From contig CM046835.1 in the NCBI GenBank assembly GCA_025618425.1, forward strand, positions 20,586,076 through 20,650,075: DNA of 64,000 nt. Reading direction: 5' to 3'. Shown here piece by piece: positions 58,401-64,000 of this stretch. Origin of the DNA: Heliocidaris tuberculata. Its lineage: Eukaryota > Echinodermata > Echinoidea > Camarodonta > Echinometridae. Numbering within the stretch: the stretch's first letter is position 1; each line of letters starts with the position of its first letter. Under the pieces are notes generated by a model, which worked only from the letters and a program-made list of their open reading frames with translations, searched no databases and was not told the DNA's origin. The translations under genes were made by a program, and so were the position numbers.

Positions 58401-59743
58401 AAATTTCATACCTGTGGTTAGCTTATGATCTCTTCTATCAAATGACACTAAAATATCTCACAATATTTTTTGCTTGAGTTAGCAAGAGCCACTTTTGTGA
58501 AATGGTGCAAAAAGACTTCGCAATTTTATATTCTGATCATTGAAAGACTATTTATGAAAGAACAGACTTTGTTCAATGTATTTCCTGATATATCCCATCA
58601 AAACTTTATGGCTGAGTAAGCAAACCAGATGAAATTAAAATACTCACCAAAAGTAACACATTGAAACACACAGCAAAGTAGTTAATTACTAACTCAAGCA
58701 TAAAATATTGATGGGATGTGTAAGGATATACAGAGAACATAGCCTGTTATTTCATAAATTGTATTTAATTGATCAGAATATGGAAATTTCTAAGCCTTTA
58801 CATGACTCTCAGCTCGGCTGATACAGCCAGAGCCAAAATCAATTCTTGTCAAGACTGGATTTTGCTCCCTTTCTCATTATTGGCCTTTGCTCACTCGAGC
58901 GTAAAATATTGTGAGATATTTTGGTGCCAATTGATAGAAGAGACCCTAAGCTATCCACTGGTATAAACATTTCCTTAAAATACTTTGAAACATTTATTTG
59001 GGGAAAATTTTTCCAACTGTGTACTTTTTTCTGGGACGTACTGTATACTGCCGCATCATATCTTTTGCAATTATGATTTTTCAAAGTTTTTGATGAATTT
59101 CTCTATCTGCTTTTGCCTCGCAAAAACCAACTTTCACACTCCAAGTCAGCATTTTCTCCCACAACTGTCTTACCTTCCCCATCTCTCTCTCTCTTTCTGC
59201 CTCTCTCCCAGTGCAATTCTATCCATCTTTATCTTTGTCTCTCCATATTCTCTCGATTTCTCGCCATGTATCATCTCAATATTTAAAAAAAAAGTCCAGT
59301 CTCTAGTGCCCTGACTAAATAATACCATCATATAATTTTTCTTGTCATAATACCTATGATATGCACTGTATGACTGTACTTACATGTGATATGTTGTTGT
59401 TTGATAGTATTAGATACTTCAGGAAAGGGAATCCTTTGAACAACCCAGGCTCTATAGCAGTGATGTGATTGTAGCGAAGAGACAGATATGATGCAGCATT
59501 GCATTCGATGGGTATAGCGTCCAATGATCTTTCCTCACAATTCGCCTGTTGAAAAGTCTCTACATACGAACATTTCTTATGACAGGGCGAAGAGCGTTGT
59601 GCTTCAACAGAATGACTCAGTAACGTGATAACAATTATAATAAATACCATACCGCGTTGTACACTAAATTCCATTTTTTCTCTTGTTGAACATATTATTC
59701 CATAGAAAAACACTCGCGACTTTCCAATATCAACGGATGCCAT
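50523..59743 (-). CDS. Leucine-rich repeat single-pass transmembrane receptor-like protein (2 exons)
   Basis: Exons 59384-59743 and 50523-52469 join in phase 0 (CAT|ATT) and repair an LRR broken by the intron, giving 768 aa. Layout: signal peptide (about 24-48 if translation starts at Met24); LRRNT cap with Cys54, 58, 69 and 81; about ten LRRs (82-305); LRRCT with Cys310, 312, 338 and 357; Thr/Asn-rich stalk; transmembrane helix about 411-437 followed by KRR; cytoplasmic tail 438-768. The tail has no TIR, kinase or death domain but carries diverged 45-65 aa repeats, most with an acidic dileucine-like motif. By topology it resembles LRR receptors with Toll-like ectodomains; the ligand is unknown. 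I do not recognise a named ortholog. Sea urchins have large LRR receptor families, so a lineage-specific gene is plausible. Confidence 0.88.
53115..53243. repeat. (CT)n and (AT)n simple repeats
   Basis: CT-rich tracts at about 53115-53190 and (TA)n at 53222-53243, in the LRR gene intron. Confidence 0.85.
53319..53579. mobile_element. hAT-like MITE with perfect 8-bp target duplication
   Basis: ATCACTTA flanks it at 53311-53318 and 53580-53587. The left end is CAGGGGCGGCGCCAGGG and the right end (inverted) CAGGGGCGGCGCTACAGGG. It is 261 bp, with a T run inside and no coding capacity. It lies in the LRR gene intron. Confidence 0.93.
53588..53757 (+). mobile_element. LINE-like 3' tail with (CTGAAAT)n end
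   Basis: Noncoding sequence ends CAGTCAATAAAATCTGAAAT with further CTGAAAT units. The hAT-like MITE at 53319 appears to have inserted in or beside it. Confidence 0.5.
53888..54442. repeat. Fold-back element with about 100-bp arms
   Basis: Left-arm segments CACTTATTGACTAACTT, GAGATTGATCCA, CATGCATGAGTG and GTCACAAGGGTCATTTT recur in reverse complement, in inverse order, at 54350-54442. A G run follows the right arm. Confidence 0.8.
54450..56104. other. LRR gene intron, no exon seen
   Basis: An hAT-type start, CAGTGGCGTATCCAGGG, occurs at 54488 without a recognised partner end. The 121-codon frame at 55758-56123 overlaps repeats (GAGCAAAGTTCAGCAACGAC recurs in diverged form near 60700) and is not supported as a gene. 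Confidence 0.4.
56105..56160 (+). repeat. Dispersed repeat, copy 2 (other copy 6447-6502)
   Basis: Same 56-bp block as at 6447, starting GGAGCCTGTCCCGAAATAGT. Confidence 0.7.
56880..58045 (+). mobile_element. 3' fragment of a CR1-like LINE
   Basis: It contains the end of RT (TKFLGVHIDSSMSWKK, then LILPYLSYCNLAWG), a frame break near 57240, and the C-terminal motif HEYETRHANHIHL ... WNVIPDTLK ending at 57596. The 3'UTR ends in AATTGAATT-type repeats near 58018-58041. It lies antisense to the LRR gene, in its intron. Confidence 0.82.
58090..59043. mobile_element. Mariner-like MITE with TA target duplication and inverted internal units
   Basis: TA lies at 58088-58089 and 59044-59045. The ends CAGTGCG and CAGTACGTCCC (inverted) continue into GAAGTAAACAGTTGGAAAAA on the left and a close inverse on the right. 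Inside, two direct units (from 58121 and 58353) of about 140-230 bp match an inverted unit at about 58850-59030. Poly(C) near 58097-58112. No coding capacity. Confidence 0.7.
59384..59743 (-). CDS. LRR receptor exon 1: signal peptide, LRRNT, first LRRs
   Basis: It encodes residues 1-120, ending SNNNISH at donor GTAAGT. Two in-frame ATGs are possible. Met1 (59741-59743, context AACATGG) would put 23 residues before the signal peptide. Met24 (59672-59674, context AAAATGG) begins directly with a signal sequence (MEFSVQRGMVFIIIVITLL) and is more usual for a secreted protein. Intron 1 (52470-59383) is 6.9 kb. Confidence 0.87.
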
Positions 59744-59796
59744 GTTGGTTCATGATCGTAAGACCGCCAAACGAATCTAAATGTTCCCGCTCGAGA

Positions 59797-59823
59797 TATT
59801 TATATTAGCTTAATTGCTATTGG
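59797..59823 (-). promoter_or_regulatory. TATA box and CCAAT box of the LRR gene
   Basis: On the minus strand, TATAAATA lies at 59797-59804 and CCAAT at 59819-59823, about 15 bases further upstream. The TATA box is about 54 bases before the first ATG, so transcription would start near 59770 and leave a very short 5'UTR before Met1, or about 95 bases before Met24. Confidence 0.5.
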
Positions 59824-61282
59824 TCGAATCGCGTCATGTGATCATTTTGATTGTCGGTATATAGCTTCAGAAATTTGCATACTGGCTGAATGAATAAATC
59901 GCCGATTATACGCACATGAGTTATAGGACGCATCCGCGATTTAAACTAAACGCCTTTCAAAACACTCATTCTGGCCAGAAAAGTGTGAGCATAAAAGCAA
60001 GTTGAAAGTAATATTTTAGATTGTTGTTGTGAGTGACTGTGACTTGGCCAAAGTGAATCAAACATTATGCATTACCAATGCGCACATGGATATCATTATC
60101 GGGAGAGCTGGAATAGGCCAATGGAAAAAAACACAAAACAAAAACAAAAACAAACAAACGGAAAAGGAAAAGAGAAAGATCAACACTCCTGTATATGGTT
60201 GTCGACAAACATGAGTGTACCACCTTAAGAAATACTTACATTGTAAGATCCTATTCTGCATTCAAAACTTATCATTGTGGCTTGATTCAACGTTTACGTT
60301 TATGATAGTGTGATAATTCCCAGTTATGCCTGTACATGGCATGGTGCCCAAAGCTCACTATAACGCTTTTTATACAATGCGACTACTAGCTACAAATACA
60401 GAGACCGATCAAGAATTCTACAAGGGGGGGGGGGGGGGGGGGGGGGGGGGAATGCTGAAAACTTTCTGACAAGCAAAAAAAAATGTGTGTGTGGGGGGGG
60501 GGGGGGTGAGTGTGTATTTAAATAACTCCAGACTAGGTTTTTAAAAAGGGGGTGCATGGGCCATTTTGTGACCCTGAAGTCCGTCAGTGTGTAAAGGGAT
60601 TGTTGTATAGAAGAAAGCAGCACGAACAAACATGCACTGCGTGGAAATACATACACAACCATACATCATGAATCATAATTTATGATTCACAGTGGTTGCG
60701 AGCAAAGTCCAACAACGATTTTGACACAGCAGCGCCACGACTTTAGAATAATATCAAACACATGAATGAACATATGATCGCCAGTCTTATTCGCTTTGTG
60801 TACTGTTTACACGAATATTTTTTTGACAGATATACTGTAATAATTTATAAAACCATAATTATAATAAAAAAAGGATGTATCTAAAACACAAGAAGAAGAA
60901 TGACAGATCATTAGTATTGATGCGTTTGAGTTATACGGTGCATATAAAAAAGTTACACTTTTGAAAAGAAAAATCTGTCAAATTTACATTTCATAATTAA
61001 GAAGTTTTTTTCATGTCGATAGATGCGCAATAGTCTCATCTATCAAATGCCACTAACAAAACAAATTTTCGTTCACTCTTGGGCGAACACTGACTGTATT
61101 TGTCCAGAGTGTGAAAAATGACTTGCGCCAAATCGAAAGAAGAGGGAAAATTAAACCAGCCGTATTTGCCATAAATTTATGATTATGTTATGATAGTCTA
61201 GGAATTTTGTGGTAATTTTCTATCATAATTTCAATGATTTCAATAGCTGTATGCATGAGTGATAATTAATAATATGTAATTA
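59824..61282. other. Upstream flank of the LRR gene and intergenic DNA
   Basis: No gene seen. Long poly(G) at 60424-60450 and another near 60494-60506 flank a TCTGACAAGC-A(n) module at 60466, probably a fragment of the hAT-like MITE set. Confidence 0.5.
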
Positions 61283-61441
61283 CTTCAAGATCGAGTCGGG
61301 AAGCATGGTGGAGAGCGTGATCGAGCCATCATAGTAAAGTTTTGCTGTTATCACAAGCGAACTAAAGTCATCCAAGCGCGTAGAAAGCTGAAGAAAACTG
61401 GGATAACGATTCAAGAAGACCTCACCCAACAGAATACATAA
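61283..61441 (+). pseudogene. LINE ORF1p C-terminal fragment
   Basis: An open frame reads LQDRVGKHGGERDRAIIVKF, then CCYHKRTKVIQARRKLKKTG and ITIQEDLTQQNT, and stops at 61441. This is the L1-ORF1p-like C-terminal domain, comparable to RAIIAKFKSYRKRDEVIKHR in the CR1-like LINE at 40368. Confidence 0.8.
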
Positions 61442-61904
61442 CTCTTCGTCAGAACATACTCTCTAAATGTAAAAGAGTGAAAAAGCACTCAAAAGAGAGT
61501 GAAATTCCACTCTCCCATTACAAACAATGAAGATTTCAAACATTTTTTTGTTTGTTTTAAGTATTATTTTACTCATATCTTTTCATTTTCCCATTTTCTT
61601 ATATGGAGAATTTTTTGCTTTTCTCAAAAGCCATTTTTTTTCTTCCCATTCTTCTTCTTTAAACTTGCGTTTAATTTTTTTCATGGTCTCTCTTCCCCTA
61701 AATATATCAAAAACTTTACAAAAATCAGAAAATGATTTACTAACTGTTCCTTTCCTTGATCCCTTAATTTTAGTCCCCAAAATATCTCTTCCCAACTTGA
61801 ATTACTAACAGATATAAAGTCAAACATATTATTACATTTATTCCATATCAAACTAGGAGAAGGCTTGTTGGCTCCATCAATAGCTTTCTCCTATTTTAAT
61901 TAAC

Positions 61905-61990
61905 AATATAATACAATAATTTCATTTCTATAGCGCTCTTACAAACTACATGTTGTTTCATGTGCAGCGTTTTACATCAATAACAAAAAT
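61905..61990 (+). repeat. Dispersed repeat with TATAGCGCT ... GCGTTTTACA
   Basis: A weak match to the stretch at 9480-9545. It may be a short 3' tail of a nonautonomous element. Confidence 0.35.
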
Positions 61991-62029
61991 TTAATAAAAG
62001 GCAGTGAAAGAACACTCTAAAAGCTGAAG

Positions 62030-62260
62030 TGCTGTTTTTAGCACTTGGGGGCTATATTCAGCACTTTTTCGGTGCTCGCATAGGGACAGCACAGCCTGTG
62101 CTACTATAGCACCAGTGCAGGTGCTACTTGTTACAGCACCTCAAAAAAGAGCTACTAATTTGGCACTGTCTTCAGCACCGGAAGAGCTATTTTCATCACT
62201 TTTTAGGTGCTCGTATAGTGACTGCACTAGTGATGCTGCTTTAGCTACTTGTTACCTGTT
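62030..62260. repeat. AGCAC-rich tandem repeat, about 135-bp period
   Basis: GCTATATTCAGCACTTTTTC at 62051 recurs as GCTATTTTCATCACTTTTTA at 62186, each followed by GGTGCTCG(C/T)ATAG. The whole stretch is crowded with AGCAC/GTGCT. Confidence 0.75.
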
Positions 62261-62589
62261 ACTTGCTAGTTAACTTTACACTATGAACAGACATTGGGGT
62301 TCTTAATAGCACCTACAGTGCGCATTACATGAGATTCAAATATATGTACAGTTCTTATTTATCATCATTAAAAATGGTTAGTAAATCATAAGAGATAGTA
62401 AATTATCAGTGATTACAAACTCAGTGACCAATTTCTGAATCATTTTTCCTTTTTTTTTCATTGACCGAGTATATATTTGAGGCGCTGACCGAGACAATAT
62501 TATCTGAATTAGACAAAAAACCTCAAAAAATGTGTAGTTTCTTCAAACAATATATGCAAATGATATGAAAAATTGCCAAACAATGTGAA

Positions 62590-62838
62590 CACGATGACAA
62601 AGAAAGCGGACAATACACAGCTCCTTATTGTACCCTCCACAATTGCTCTGGTTGACAAAAGAACATCCCTTCATTGCTATTATGTAAAATAAGTAGAACA
62701 GGTGAATATGCATGTGACGCCTGTTCTACATATTTTTACAATATAGTAATGAAGTGATGTTATTTTGTCTACCAGAGCAACTGTGGAAGGTACAATGAGG
62801 AGATATATATCTTGTCCACTTCTTTGTTCGCCATGTTT
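62590..62838. repeat. Long hairpin: arms of about 110 bp, loop of about 13 bases
   Basis: The core arms are 62621-62704 and 62718-62802, reverse complements at roughly 85 percent by eye. Homology weakens but continues outward to about 62590 and 62838. The tip pairs GTAGAACAGG with CCTGTTCTAC around a loop containing ATATGCAT. Confidence 0.85.
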
Positions 62839-62839
62839 A

Positions 62840-64000
62840 AAGCTCTTCAGGTACTGATTCATTGGCTTCATTGGTTCATTCAACACCCGATACAGAATCC
62901 ATCCACAATGACCAATGACATATGTTGGAAAAAAGGTACAATGGACAAGGGACTAATTTACAACACATCCAAGGTGTGTTAGGTTTGAGTCCAGTGGGCA
63001 CTGAACGCTGTGTTACCCGTTTTACCCTGGTGTCATATTATATAGACTTCCATACCAGCCGCATGATTGTGAAAAAAATTACATGTTTAAACACTAGGGG
63101 AGCAAGCAGTGCGGCCTAGCTGGCCAGCGGAAATGCGTACGCAAGTCAGCCCGCGTTAGCGGCATGGTTAACCGGCAGTGCTACGATCGATACCTAGATC
63201 AGCATTTTGTCAAGGCTTTTCGGTGCTAAATGATCGTGCTCTTTATTACCGTAGAAATAGGACGGGAGCCGGAGAGCCTTGATAATACAAGTCAGAACTG
63301 CAGAAGAGCGAGTAGCATTTTGTGAATGGCGCTCCATTACGATTTTAGTACGTACAGGAACCATCCAAAAAGTGGACAGCTAGTTAGCTGGCCAGGCTCT
63401 TGGCAACTTGGATCGAGGAACCGATCGACCGCCCACCCGCTCCCGACGGCCTCCCGCCCCTCAGCTAGCCCAGGGTCCAGCTCTACAGCTAGGTCCAAGG
63501 AGCCATGACTGCATCACCCATGATGATTGATGGGTGTGGGGCTTCTCACAGTCTCAGGCCAGGGTCAGCAGCACCTCTGCATTTATTCTAAGGTATGTAT
63601 AGAAACTAAAGATTGATTAAATTTTAATAAATGGGTTAATCGTGAAATAGACCACTCATCTGCCATAGTCTAGAGGTCTATGGCATAAGTAATCTGCATT
63701 CATTTCATTACTGAGTGACACTCGTGACACTAGTCACCGTTCACTGCCCTGGATCTGGATCTCATTTAGATCTATCTAGATCTAACTTAGGTCTAGTAGT
63801 TGCCTATAACCTGGCTTAATTAATGTTAATGGTAAAACTTTAGACTGCAAATGGGTCCAGCAATTAATGTCAAGGCTCTGCTTGCCAAATCATGCTCTTT
63901 AAGACCCTCCGGGCTCAAATATGAGGTGGAAAACCGTGCCCGTTTTTAAGCGCATTTTATAACACGCGACTTGATGAGCAATGATGAGTGCGTGACATGT
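62840..64000. other. CpG-richer right edge, possible first exon
   Basis: GC and CpG rise between about 63105 and 63560. A 60-codon plus-strand frame (63326-63508) starts MALHYDFSTYRNH and becomes Pro/Ser-rich. A good splice donor, CTAAG|GTATGT, follows at about 63592. These could be the 5'UTR or first exon of a gene extending beyond the window. No domain is visible. Confidence 0.25.

Noticed and set aside
1..64000. CRISPR arrays, prokaryotic operons, integrated virus genomes
   Set aside because: Nothing seen. Repeat spacing is irregular, genes are spliced, and all RT sequences are of non-LTR type.

Overview
This window is animal (deuterostome) nuclear DNA, most likely from a sea urchin. It is AT-rich, has spliced GT-AG genes, many homopolymer G/C runs and simple repeats, tRNA-derived SINEs, several LINE clades, dense fold-back MITEs, and a relic of a histone H1 gene whose N-terminal tail and promoter layout look like sea urchin histone genes. 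No species can be named from sequence alone.

Two protein-coding genes can be rebuilt completely, both on the minus strand. (1) A TXNDC5-type protein disulfide isomerase has nine coding exons over 14919-32250 and encodes 396 aa: signal peptide, three thioredoxin modules with active sites CGHC, CGHC and CPHC, and a C-terminal KEEL ER-retention signal. Its introns hold TTAA-flanked fold-back MITEs, two antisense SINE copies, a tandem hairpin-bearing repeat and a GC-rich insert. (2) A single-pass leucine-rich-repeat receptor-like protein has two exons (59384-59743 and 50523-52469) and encodes 768 aa: signal peptide, LRRNT, about ten LRRs, LRRCT, one transmembrane helix and a 331-residue acidic tail made of diverged 45-65 aa repeats, most carrying an acidic dileucine-like sorting motif. 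A TATA box and CCAAT box sit just upstream.

The rest is mostly mobile DNA. 0-5 kb: intergenic sequence, a MITE fragment, an inverted repeat and a decayed L1/Tx1-like LINE. 5-14 kb: microsatellites, an hAT-like MITE with an 8-bp target duplication, a tRNA-SINE, terminal-inverted-repeat elements and possible TXNDC5 3'UTR. 14.9-32.3 kb: TXNDC5. 33-36 kb: two more hAT-like MITEs. 36.5-41 kb: a CR1-like LINE with ORF1 and ORF2. 41.3-41.8 kb: another hAT-like MITE. 43.6-46.9 kb: a nearly intact L2/CR1-like LINE inserted in the 5'UTR of a histone H1 relic. 47.4-50.3 kb: a 5'-truncated L1-like LINE with poly(A) and a 13-bp target duplication, just beyond the 3' end of the LRR gene. 50.5-59.7 kb: the LRR gene, with MITEs and a LINE fragment in its intron. 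60-64 kb: LINE and SINE scraps, a long hairpin, a 135-bp tandem repeat and a CpG-richer end that may hold a first exon.

The two genes need not work together. One is an ER folding enzyme for secreted and membrane proteins; the other is a cell-surface or endosomal receptor that would itself pass through the ER. The most notable observations are the CPHC site in the third PDI module, the repeated dileucine-like motifs in the LRR tail, the disrupted histone H1 promoter and 5' end, and a set of hAT-like MITEs with different termini but a shared internal CTGACAAGC-A(n) module.
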